Part shown: one piece after another, positions 27,495-34,658 of the stretch | How the letters are laid out: each line of letters begins with the position of its first letter | How positions within the stretch are numbered: the first letter of the stretch is position 1 | DNA from: Flavobacterium aquidurense | GTDB taxonomy: Bacteria > Bacteroidota > Bacteroidia > Flavobacteriales > Flavobacteriaceae | Length of the DNA stretch: 64,000 nucleotides | Assembly: GCA_900107365.1 (NCBI GenBank) | Contig: FNPS01000011.1 | Location: 62,001-126,000, forward strand | Direction of reading: 5' to 3' | Notes under the pieces: generated by a model | Told to the model about the DNA's origin: nothing | What the model saw: the letters and a program-made list of their open reading frames with translations, nothing else | The model's database searches: none | Translations under genes and position numbers: made by a program

Positions 27495-27513
27495 AGTTTA
27501 CAAATAGTAACAT
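27495..27513. promoter_or_regulatory. Candidate XRE-cupin operator (site 4)
   Basis: AGTTTAC-AAATA-GTAACAT, the same left arm and spacer as site 2 (20590), about 400 bp upstream of susC. The right arm is imperfect. Confidence 0.45.
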
Positions 27514-27699
27514 TTTGGATATTTGTAGTTGCAGGATTTGAAATAAAATACTTCTTGTGAATGGAAGAACTCAAGCCTTATATCACCTTTATTGATTAGA
27601 ATGATTTAACACACAGATCTAAACTTCAAAAAAGACACTCAAAATTAGGGTGTATATAAATCACTACACGTTGAGCAGATCAATTAGCGCAGCAATAAA

Positions 27700-27717
27700 T
27701 TTACGAAATACCGTAAA
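27700..27717. promoter_or_regulatory. TTTACG-N6-CGTAAA palindrome (stress island site A)
   Basis: TTTACG-AAATAC-CGTAAA, perfect 6-bp arms, 135 bp before the exported hydrolase ATG. Relatives occur at 28938, 42225 and 45354, always upstream of stress island genes. Confidence 0.5.
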
Positions 27718-27852
27718 ATTAAAAATCATTACATAGCACCTAAACATCCGTAAACAAACGCGTTAAGCACTAAGGTATATTCTTTGGATAGTAACTGGCA
27801 CGATTAATATAATCCCTAACAAACAATTAATAACCCTTTAAATTTTTAACAA

Positions 27853-28764
27853 ATGAAAAAATTACTTTTAACAATCGGACTGATTATAGTATTCCTACCG
27901 GGTACTCAGGGATTTTCGCAGACAAAGAGAACTCCCGCAGCTTTAGGAAGAGAAGAATATATTGAGGTCGAAAAGAATGTTCGCCTTCATGTAACTGATC
28001 TTGGAACGGGACAGCCAATTGTACTTATTCAAGGCTGGCCATTAAGTGATGCCATGTACCAATATCAATATGCTTTTTTTATTGAACAGGGATATCGTGT
28101 AATTGGAATTACGCTACGTGGATACGGATTGTCTGATAAACCGGCCGGAAAGTACGATTATGATGTTTTTGCAGATGATATTAAAGTAGTTCTCGACAAA
28201 CTAAAAATCGAAAATGCCACATTAGGCGGTTTTTCAATGGGTGGCGGAATCGTTATACATTATACAGCAAAATACAATGCAGCACACATCTCAAAATTGG
28301 CTTTATTTGGAGCCGCAGCACCAATTTGGACTAAAAGAGCGGACTTTAACTTTGGGTTTTGGACTAAAGAAGATGTGAATGGTCTTATTGAATTAAATAA
28401 TACCAACAGACCTCAATTATTCGATAATTTCGGAAAAATATTCCCTGCAAATGAAACCAGTGTATCTCCCGGATTAGGAAATTGGTTAGGTGCAATTCAA
28501 GGACAATCGTCTTTTTACGCTACAGCCGAATGTTTAAAAGCATTAAGAGATACTGACTTACGCGAAGATTTAAAAAAGATCAATGTTCCAACCTTGATTC
28601 TTCATGGCAAATTAGATAAAATCTGTTCTTATGAATTAGCGGAACAAATGCATGCGAACATTAAAAACTCAACATTAATTCCTTTAGAAAAAAGCGGACA
28701 TGCCTTATTTATTGAAGAGTTAACAAAATTTAATACGGAGCTATTGAATTTTATTAAAAAATAA
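27853..28764 (+). CDS. Exported alpha/beta hydrolase (chloroperoxidase/esterase-like)
   Basis: 303 residues. A signal peptide (MKKLLLTIGLIIVFLPGTQG, FSQ) directs it to the periplasm. The alpha/beta hydrolase fold has nucleophile S128 in GGFSMGGG, Asp255 in HGKLDK and His283 in SGHALF, a complete catalytic triad. The sequence is close to non-heme haloperoxidase/esterase enzymes, but the natural substrate is unknown. It is a paralogue of the cytosolic enzyme at 29244-30062. The upstream DNA of both genes is also similar, so they arose by duplication, with one copy gaining an export signal. A terminator-like hairpin follows at 28778. Confidence 0.88.
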   Translation: MKKLLLTIGLIIVFLPGTQGFSQTKRTPAALGREEYIEVEKNVRLHVTDLGTGQPIVLIQGWPLSDAMYQYQYAFFIEQGYRVIGITLRGYGLSDKPAGKYDYDVFADDIKVVLDKLKIENATLGGFSMGGGIVIHYTAKYNAAHISKLALFGAAAPIWTKRADFNFGFWTKEDVNGLIELNNTNRPQLFDNFGKIFPANETSVSPGLGNWLGAIQGQSSFYATAECLKALRDTDLREDLKKINVPTLILHGKLDKICSYELAEQMHANIKNSTLIPLEKSGHALFIEELTKFNTELLNFIKK

Positions 28765-28777
28765 TAAAAACACAATA

Positions 28778-28810
28778 AGAGGTTTGCCTTTTAAAGGCAG
28801 GCCTTTTATT
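28778..28810 (+). terminator. Terminator after the exported hydrolase
   Basis: AGGTTTGCCTTT pairs with AAAGGCAGGCCT, followed by TTTTATTT. Confidence 0.65.
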
Positions 28811-28937
28811 TAATTAGCAACTTCAAATACAATTCAAATAGTTTCTCTACTAAAATGCTTCAATTGAAATTGAATGTATTGCTTTTTAAGTAAATAAGCA
28901 GTACTAATTCTTTCATTACAATTATTCCGTTAATAAA

Positions 28938-28955
28938 TTAACGAAATAGCGTAAA
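28938..28955. promoter_or_regulatory. TTAACG-N6-CGTAAA palindrome (stress island site B)
   Basis: TTAACG-AAATAG-CGTAAA, same geometry as site A, located 121 bp upstream of the shared 33-bp promoter block at 29077. Confidence 0.5.
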
Positions 28956-29076
28956 TTAAAAACAATCCAAAAAATAGCAAATCTTTACAAATCAACAACT
29001 TAACCCTTAAGGCATGTTATTTGAATACTGTTTAGCTATTTATTTTCTTTTTAAAATTTAATAAGCCAGTGCAAAA

Positions 29077-29131
29077 TTTTTATTTCTTAATCTAGATTAA
29101 TCGAAGCACCGCACTTTCTATTATAAGTTTG
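29077..29131 (+). promoter_or_regulatory. Promoter of the stress operon with a 14-bp palindromic operator
   Basis: A 33-bp block (29077-29109) matches 45470-45502 at 31 of 33 positions. Within it TTAATCTAGATTAA (29087-29100) is a perfect palindrome. TAAGTTTG at 29124-29131 fits the Bacteroidetes -7 consensus TAnnTTTG, 15 bp after the block, as in the second copy. There is no good -33 TTG box. The palindrome would be centred near -43, so an activator is likely. Confidence 0.65.
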
Positions 29132-29243
29132 TACTGTAGCAAATGAAAATTTAAACATTTAACAAAATAACATACAAAAAGACAGATTTAATTTAAAATT
29201 GAAAAATTATATCTAAAATTCAATAATCTAAAACCATAAAAAA

Positions 29244-30062
29244 ATGAGCACATTTACAGTAAAAGACGGAACAGAAATTTATTACAAAGATTGGGGAAAC
29301 GGGCAACCAATTGTTTTTCACCACGGATGGCCTTTATCTGGTGATGACTGGGATGCACAAATGATGTTTTTCCTAAAACAAGGATACAGAGTTATTGCAC
29401 ATGATCGACGTGGACACGGTCGTTCTGGTCAAAGTGCTGAAGGAAACAATATGGAAACATATGCATCAGATGTAGCTGAATTGACAGCGGCTCTTGATCT
29501 AAAAAATGCTATTCACGTAGGTCACTCAACCGGAGGTGGTGAAGTAATACGCTATGCAGCAAAATACGGAAAAGAACGTGTTGCAAAAGCGATCATAATT
29601 AGTGCTGTAACGCCAATAATGATTAAAAATGATGCAAATCCTGAAGGTGTGCCATTATCTGTTTTTGATGAAATAAGACAAGGTACAGGATTTAGCAGAG
29701 CGCAGTATTTTTATGATTTCCCTATTCCTTTTTACGGATGGAACCGCGAAGGACAAACCGTTCAGGAAGGTATTAAACACAATTGGTGGCGTCAGGGAAT
29801 GATGGGATCCGTTTTAGCACATTATGAAGGAATAAAAGCTTTCTCTGAATCAGATTTTACAGAAGATCTTAAGAGTTTAGATATTCCGGTACTTGTATTA
29901 CACGGCGAAGATGATCAAATTGTACCTTATGCTCAGGCACCAAGAGCTGCAGCACTTTTGAAAAACGGAAAATTAATTTCGTATCCGGGATTTCCTCATG
30001 GTATGCCAACTACAGAAGCTGAGACAATCAACAACGATATTCTGGCTTTTATTAAATCATAA
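29244..30062 (+). CDS. Cytosolic alpha/beta hydrolase, non-heme chloroperoxidase-like
   Basis: 272 residues with no signal peptide. Nucleophile S95 lies in VGHSTGGG, the acid is in HGEDDQIVPY (about 224) and the His in GFPHGMPT (about 252). Sequence and length match cofactor-free haloperoxidase/arylesterase enzymes, which make peracids or cleave esters. It is the first gene downstream of the shared stress promoter, and a long same-strand run of genes follows to 34603. A hairpin at 30084 may attenuate the downstream genes. The physiological substrate is unknown; quinone- or lactone-type electrophiles would fit the neighbours (inference). Confidence 0.9.
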   Translation: MSTFTVKDGTEIYYKDWGNGQPIVFHHGWPLSGDDWDAQMMFFLKQGYRVIAHDRRGHGRSGQSAEGNNMETYASDVAELTAALDLKNAIHVGHSTGGGEVIRYAAKYGKERVAKAIIISAVTPIMIKNDANPEGVPLSVFDEIRQGTGFSRAQYFYDFPIPFYGWNREGQTVQEGIKHNWWRQGMMGSVLAHYEGIKAFSESDFTEDLKSLDIPVLVLHGEDDQIVPYAQAPRAAALLKNGKLISYPGFPHGMPTTEAETINNDILAFIKS

Positions 30063-30083
30063 GTACGTTACTAATATCAATCA

Positions 30084-30120
30084 AAACTGCCTGAAATAGT
30101 CCGCTTTTAAAGGCAGTTTA
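30084..30120 (+). terminator. Intra-operon hairpin, possible attenuator
   Basis: AAACTGCCT / AGGCAGTTT stem, 22 bp after the hydrolase stop and 12 bp before the next gene. It has a weak T-tract, so it may be only a partial terminator. Confidence 0.55.
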
Positions 30121-30131
30121 ATTCTTCAATT

Positions 30132-30455
30132 ATGAATTCGAATTCCGCACAACAACCTTCTTTTGACACGGTTACTGAAGCATTACAATGGCTTAATCAG
30201 CAGGGTTTTACAGAAAATTTTAATCTTGACGAAAATTGTATTCGCTACAATAACAATTCACAAACCATGTCTCCTGAAGAATTCAAAATCAAATATCTAT
30301 TTCGCTTTGAAGGCGATACAGATCCCGGAGACGAAGATATAGTGTACGGCATACAATCTGAAATTTATAATATAAAAGGTGTTTTAACAAGCGCTTTTGG
30401 CATCTATGCAGACGCTGTTTCTGCCGAAATGATTAAAAAATTATCAACTCACTAA
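30132..30455 (+). CDS. Small conserved Bacteroidetes protein of unknown function
   Basis: 107 residues, acidic, no signal. The sequence FDTVTEALQWLNQQGFTENF, then FRFEGDTDPGDEDIVYGI, then GVLTSAFGIYADAVSAEM is one I recognise as a widespread Bacteroidetes family that databases sometimes label phosphoribosylpyrophosphate synthetase. It is far too short for that enzyme, so the label should not be trusted. It is co-directional with the hydrolases, 11 bp before the isochorismatase gene, and so part of the operon. Confidence 0.7.
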   Translation: MNSNSAQQPSFDTVTEALQWLNQQGFTENFNLDENCIRYNNNSQTMSPEEFKIKYLFRFEGDTDPGDEDIVYGIQSEIYNIKGVLTSAFGIYADAVSAEMIKKLSTH

Positions 30456-30466
30456 AAAATAACATC

Positions 30467-31099
30467 ATGAAACCATCAAAAAATTTATTATCCCCAGATA
30501 ACCACGCTTTAGTCTTAATTGACTTTGAAGGACAAATGGCATTTGCCACAACAAGCATTCCGTTAAGTGAATTACGTACTAACGTTGCAATTATTAGCGG
30601 TGCATCAAAAATCTTTAATGTGCCAACCATTGTTACAACGGTAGCCGAAGAAAGTTTTTCAGGACCTGTTTTTCCCGAAGTTGAAGAATTTTATCCTATG
30701 GCAACTTCAGGATATATTGACCGTACCACCATGAATACCTGGGAAGATGAAAACGCTTATAAAGCAATTACGGGAACAAAAAAACAAAAATTAGTTCTTG
30801 CAGGATTGTGGACAGGTGTTTGTATCGTTGGTCCTGCCTTGTCTGCAATTGACGAAGGTTATGAAGTTTATGTAATTACAGATGCTTGTGGAGATGTAAG
30901 CAAAGAAGCGCACGAACGTGCTATTCAAAGAATGATACAAGTTGGTGCAAAACCAATAACTTCAATTCAGTATTTATTAGAACTTCAAAGAGATTGGGCA
31001 CGTCAGGAAACGTATGTTCCGGTAACAAACCTGATGAAAAAATATGGTGGTTCTTATGGTTTAGGAATTCATTATGCGCACAATATGTTAAAACACTAA
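30467..31099 (+). CDS. Isochorismatase-family hydrolase (YcaC-like)
   Basis: 210 residues, cysteine-hydrolase fold. The triad is visible: D19 in LVLIDFEGQ, a Lys in the KKQKLVLAGLW strand and Cys119 in WTGVCIVG. ITDACGDVSKEAHERAIQRM is typical of the YcaC group, whose real substrate is unknown (amide or ester hydrolysis). It is in the middle of a tightly packed operon with an amidohydrolase 31 bp downstream. YcaC-type proteins often travel with alpha/beta hydrolases and YtcJ-type amidohydrolases in stress clusters. Confidence 0.9.
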   Translation: MKPSKNLLSPDNHALVLIDFEGQMAFATTSIPLSELRTNVAIISGASKIFNVPTIVTTVAEESFSGPVFPEVEEFYPMATSGYIDRTTMNTWEDENAYKAITGTKKQKLVLAGLWTGVCIVGPALSAIDEGYEVYVITDACGDVSKEAHERAIQRMIQVGAKPITSIQYLLELQRDWARQETYVPVTNLMKKYGGSYGLGIHYAHNMLKH

Positions 31100-31130
31100 T
31101 TGTTGAGGCTTAACTATAAATAATTGAATT

Positions 31131-33017
31131 ATGAAAGCAGATCTAATTTTATTCAATGGCAAAATTCATAGTTTCAATACTGAAACTCCCAATATAACTG
31201 CCGTGGCAATCAAAGACGGAAAGTTTATTGCTGTTGGAAATGATAGCAATGTAATGGAATTTGCATCTGAAACTACCAAAATAATCGATCTTCACAACAG
31301 AAGAGTTGTGCCCGGAATTAACGATTCGCACATTCATCTTATCCGTGGCGGATTGAATTACAATTTAGAATTGCGCTGGGATGGCGTTCCTTCTTTGGCA
31401 GATGCACTAAGAATGCTAAAAGAGCAAGTAGATCGTACACCAAATCCGCAATGGGTTCGTGTGGTTGGTGGTTGGTCTGAGTTTCAATTTGCAGAACGCA
31501 GAATGCCAACTCTGGAAGAAATAAATGCCATTGCTCCGGAAACTCCCGTTTTTATTCTGCATTTGTATGACAGAGCGATTATGAACAGAGCGGCACTAAA
31601 AGCCGTTGGTTATACCAAAAATACGCCTGCGCCACCGGGAGGACAAATTGAACGTGATTCGAACGGCGAACCAACCGGACTTATTATTGCAACGCCAAAT
31701 GCGATGATTTTATATTCGACTTTAGCAAAAGGACCGACACTTTCGTACGAACATCAAATCAATTCAACCCGTCATTTCATGAAAGAATTGAACCGTTTTG
31801 GCATTACGAGTGTTATTGATGCCGGAGGAGGTTTCCAGAATTTTCCCGACGATTATAAAGTAGTCAATGAATTGAATGAAAAGAAACAGCTTACCGTAAG
31901 AATTGCTTATAATCTTTTTACTCAAAAACCAAAACACGAATTTGAAGATTTTGAAGATTGGATTGACACTGTAAAATTGTATCAGGGAGATGATATGTAC
32001 CGCCATAATGGTGCCGGTGAAATGCTCGTTTTTTCTGCTGCTGATTTTGAAGATTTTTTGCAGCCAAGACCTGATCTTCCTGAAAACATGGAGGCGGATC
32101 TGGAAAAAGTAGTGCGTCTTTTGGTAGAAAACCGCTGGCCGTTCAGGCTTCATGCTACCTATAATGAAAGTATTACGAGATTTCTGAATGTATTTGAAAA
32201 AGTAAATCAGGACATTCCGTTTAACGGACTTCCGTGGATATTTGATCATGCCGAAACAATTGACGAGCGAAATATCGAGCGTGTTAAAATTCTTGGTGGT
32301 GGAATCGCTGTACAAAGCAGAATGGCCTATCAGGGAGAATATTTTACAGATCGATATGGCGCAAAAGCAGCCGAAAATACGCCACCAATAAAAAAAATGC
32401 TTGAAATGGAAGTTCCTGTTGGAGGTGGATCTGATGCTACAAGAGTAAGCAGTTACAATCCGTGGGTTTCTATGTATTGGATGACGGTTGGAAAAACAGT
32501 TGGAGGTTTGCAATTGTACAATGAAAGCAGATTAAGTCGAGAAACTGCTTTAGAATTATACACCAGAGGTAGCGCATGGTTCTCTCAGGAGCAAGCCAAA
32601 AAAGGAGATATCAAAACCGGAATGTTTGCCGATTTAGTGGTTTTAGATCGTGATTATTTCAATATTGACGACGAAGACATTAAAAAAATTGAATCTGATT
32701 TGACAATTGTCGATGGAAAAATTGTGTATGCCAATGGAGATTTCTCCTCCTTTTCGCCACCACATATTCCGATTTTACCAGACTGGTCTCCAACCAATAT
32801 TTACAATGGATATCCGGTTAGAAGTAATTTGCAGAATGCCATCGAAAAAAAGGCTAAAGAAACGGCAAAACCAGGTTTAACATCTCAAATACACAGCTGT
32901 AGCGGAAGCTGCGATGTTCACGCACATAGTCATGATGTTGCCCGATTGAGCAACATTCCGATAAATAATTATAATGCATTTTGGGGAGCGCTTGGCTGTT
33001 CTTGTTTTGCATTTTAA
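31131..33017 (+). CDS. YtcJ-like amidohydrolase with Cys/His-rich tail
   Basis: 628 residues. Amidohydrolase_3 family: an N-terminal beta-sandwich (LILFNGKIHSFNTETP), the metal HxH in INDSHIHLIRGG (about residue 65), FDHAETID (about 375), the catalytic Asp in GGGSDATRVSSYNPW (about 428) and a C-terminal return strand with LVVLDRDYF. It is likely a metal-dependent cytosolic amide or imide hydrolase of unknown substrate. The last 50 residues (IHSCSGSCDVHAHSHDVARL ... LGCSCFAF) form a Cys/His-rich extension outside the catalytic domain, perhaps a metal-binding tail. DoxX follows 12 bp later. Confidence 0.88.
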   Translation: MKADLILFNGKIHSFNTETPNITAVAIKDGKFIAVGNDSNVMEFASETTKIIDLHNRRVVPGINDSHIHLIRGGLNYNLELRWDGVPSLADALRMLKEQVDRTPNPQWVRVVGGWSEFQFAERRMPTLEEINAIAPETPVFILHLYDRAIMNRAALKAVGYTKNTPAPPGGQIERDSNGEPTGLIIATPNAMILYSTLAKGPTLSYEHQINSTRHFMKELNRFGITSVIDAGGGFQNFPDDYKVVNELNEKKQLTVRIAYNLFTQKPKHEFEDFEDWIDTVKLYQGDDMYRHNGAGEMLVFSAADFEDFLQPRPDLPENMEADLEKVVRLLVENRWPFRLHATYNESITRFLNVFEKVNQDIPFNGLPWIFDHAETIDERNIERVKILGGGIAVQSRMAYQGEYFTDRYGAKAAENTPPIKKMLEMEVPVGGGSDATRVSSYNPWVSMYWMTVGKTVGGLQLYNESRLSRETALELYTRGSAWFSQEQAKKGDIKTGMFADLVVLDRDYFNIDDEDIKKIESDLTIVDGKIVYANGDFSSFSPPHIPILPDWSPTNIYNGYPVRSNLQNAIEKKAKETAKPGLTSQIHSCSGSCDVHAHSHDVARLSNIPINNYNAFWGALGCSCFAF

Positions 33018-33029
33018 ATTTCAAATAAA

Positions 33030-33458
33030 ATGATAGAAATTATAAACCAAATCCTTTATTCTGATTTAGGAACATCATTCAATAATGCTGCATTGTTAAT
33101 TTTCAGGGTTTTGCTGGCTGTAGAACTTTTTAGAGTGCATGGAATGAAAAAATTCAGAGTGGAGAACGGACAAAGAGAACATGTTCCGAATCCTTTCCAT
33201 TTACCTGAAAAACTAAACGGATTAGTGGCTACTTTTTCAGATACTGTAGTTCCGTTTCTTATTATTTTAGGTATCGGAACCCGACTAGTCGTGTTGCCCA
33301 CAATTGGTGTTACCGCTGTAGGATATTTTGTCGTACACAGAAAAGATTCACTCGAAGTACGCGACGTTCCTTATATGTACACCTTATCCCTATTATTAAT
33401 TCTGGCACTTGGCGCCGGAAAATATTCACTTGATTATTATCTATTAAACCTAACTTAA
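33030..33458 (+). CDS. DoxX-family membrane protein
   Basis: 142 residues with four hydrophobic helices and the DoxX pattern (NAALLIFRVLLAVELFRVHG ... KLNGLVATFSDTVVPFLIIL). DoxX/MhqP-type proteins in other bacteria accompany quinone- and thiol-stress genes, and their molecular activity is unclear. The gene lies one base before dps and 12 bp after the amidohydrolase gene, which shows an operon. It is an inner-membrane protein. Confidence 0.88.
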   Translation: MIEIINQILYSDLGTSFNNAALLIFRVLLAVELFRVHGMKKFRVENGQREHVPNPFHLPEKLNGLVATFSDTVVPFLIILGIGTRLVVLPTIGVTAVGYFVVHRKDSLEVRDVPYMYTLSLLLILALGAGKYSLDYYLLNLT

Positions 33459-33459
33459 A

Positions 33460-33933
33460 ATGAAAGCAAACATCGGAATTAAACAAGAAAGCATTACAAA
33501 AGTAGTAGATGTATTAACTAAAGTTCTGGCTGACGAATTTGTATTATATACCAAAACAAAAAAGGCGCACTGGAATGTTGAAGGTCCGGATTTTTACAAC
33601 AAACATATCTTTTTTGAGCAGCAATACGAAGCGCTTGACGAAGTTGTCGATGCTGTTGCAGAAAGAATTAGAACGTTAGGACATTATGCACCCGGAACGC
33701 TAAAAGAATATTTGGCGCTAACTCATCTTACCGAAGAATCAAGAGAGAAAAATGACAGCGCCGGTTATATTAAAGAATTACTGGCTGACCATGAAAGTAT
33801 TTTAATTCACTTGCGTGAAAACATCAACAATTTTGCAGCTGAATTGCACGATGCCGGAACGAGTGATTATATCACGGGACTTCTTGAAAATCATGAAAAA
33901 ATGGCCTGGATGCTTCGCGCGCACTTGAAATAA
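33460..33933 (+). CDS. dps: Dps-family ferritin-like DNA-protection protein
   Basis: 157 residues, four-helix ferritin-like fold. Ferroxidase residues at the dimer interface are recognisable: His in KAHWNVEGPDF, and D and E in EALDEVVDAVAERIRTLG. It forms dodecamers that oxidise Fe(II) with peroxide and protect DNA. It starts one base after the DoxX stop and is co-transcribed. A Dps in this operon supports the view that the cluster answers oxidative or stationary-phase stress. Confidence 0.93.
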   Translation: MKANIGIKQESITKVVDVLTKVLADEFVLYTKTKKAHWNVEGPDFYNKHIFFEQQYEALDEVVDAVAERIRTLGHYAPGTLKEYLALTHLTEESREKNDSAGYIKELLADHESILIHLRENINNFAAELHDAGTSDYITGLLENHEKMAWMLRAHLK

Positions 33934-33940
33934 TTAAATT

Positions 33941-34603
33941 ATGGAAATACAAAAAAACATTTGGTACGTAACCCTGCTCCTCACCATGATAGCAGGGTAT
34001 TGCGATACCGTGACATTTGTTGCCGCAGATTCTATTTTTTCGGCGCACGTTACGGGCAACTTTATTGTCTTTGCTTATCAGATTATTAAAGGATCTGACT
34101 TACATGCCTGGGTAAAATTATTGACTTTTCCTGTTTTTATCTTTGCCGTCATTGTGGGAGGAAGAATTGCTTTAAAAGCCACAAATCGTTATACGATCTT
34201 ATTTTGGGAAGGTCTCATATTGGTTTTAAGCGGAATTGCTGTTTATACTTTTGGCTTTTTCGAAATTATTTCGCAATGGACAACCTACACTGTTGCAATG
34301 ACAACCGTTTTTGCTATGGGTCTTCAAAATGCTTTTGGAAAATTGTATGCCAAAGAAACACACGGGCCAACAACCATGATGACAGGTAATGTAACTCAGG
34401 CTTCACTTGACTTAGGAAACTTGTTGAAAAATGGAGTAAAAGACCCTGAAATCCTGTTAAGTTTTAAAAAACAATTAGTTACTATAATGGGATTCCTTGT
34501 AGGTTGCTTTTTAGGTGCTGTTGCCGGAAAATTTTTCGGATTAGGAACTTTAATTTTGCCAGGGACAGCAATGATAATATGCTATATATACCACCGAAAA
34601 TAA
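33941..34603 (+). CDS. DUF1275 (YoaK-type) membrane protein
   Basis: 220 residues with six predicted helices. DUF1275 signatures: MIAGYCDTVTFVAADSIFSAHVTGNF at the start (first 20 residues suffice to recognise it) and KETHGPTTMMTGNVTQASLD in the middle. Function unknown. It is seven bases after dps and closes the operon before the sensor kinase gene 55 bp on. Confidence 0.9.
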   Translation: MEIQKNIWYVTLLLTMIAGYCDTVTFVAADSIFSAHVTGNFIVFAYQIIKGSDLHAWVKLLTFPVFIFAVIVGGRIALKATNRYTILFWEGLILVLSGIAVYTFGFFEIISQWTTYTVAMTTVFAMGLQNAFGKLYAKETHGPTTMMTGNVTQASLDLGNLLKNGVKDPEILLSFKKQLVTIMGFLVGCFLGAVAGKFFGLGTLILPGTAMIICYIYHRK

Positions 34604-34658
34604 CAATAAAGATGGGTTCTTGATTTGCCGATTTCTGATAATATATTATCTTTAAAAA

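Larger units (their letters stand above)
27095..27852. other. Long intergenic control region between susC and the stress island
   Basis: 758 bp with no gene seen. It contains operator-like sites at 27340-27358 (only the right arm GTAAACT is good) and 27495-27513, the palindrome at 27700-27717, and a sequence (27692-27800) resembling that at 28935-29040. The divergent genes susC and the exported alpha/beta hydrolase share it. Confidence 0.5.
28765..29243. other. Promoter region of the stress operon
   Basis: 479 bp, no gene. It holds a palindromic site (28938), a 33-bp block shared with 45470-45502, and a -7 element (29124). Much of 28935-29040 resembles 27692-27800, which points to duplication. 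Confidence 0.55.

Noticed and set aside
27796..27802. TGGCACG as a sigma-54 -24 element before the exported hydrolase
   Set aside because: No GC at the -12 position with correct spacing; only half the promoter is present.
29090..29109. The shared promoter block as a degenerate sigma-54 promoter
   Set aside because: AG and GC fall 10 bp apart as in -24/-12 elements, but the invariant GG is lost in one copy and a TAnnTTTG element is conserved downstream. I favour a palindromic operator, though sigma-54 is not fully excluded.
30132..30455. Phosphoribosylpyrophosphate synthetase
   Set aside because: The family label exists for such small proteins, but 107 residues without a PRPP motif cannot be that enzyme.
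31764..32513. A 249-codon reverse-strand open frame
   Set aside because: Shadow of the amidohydrolase gene. No recognisable domain, and its composition reflects antisense codons.
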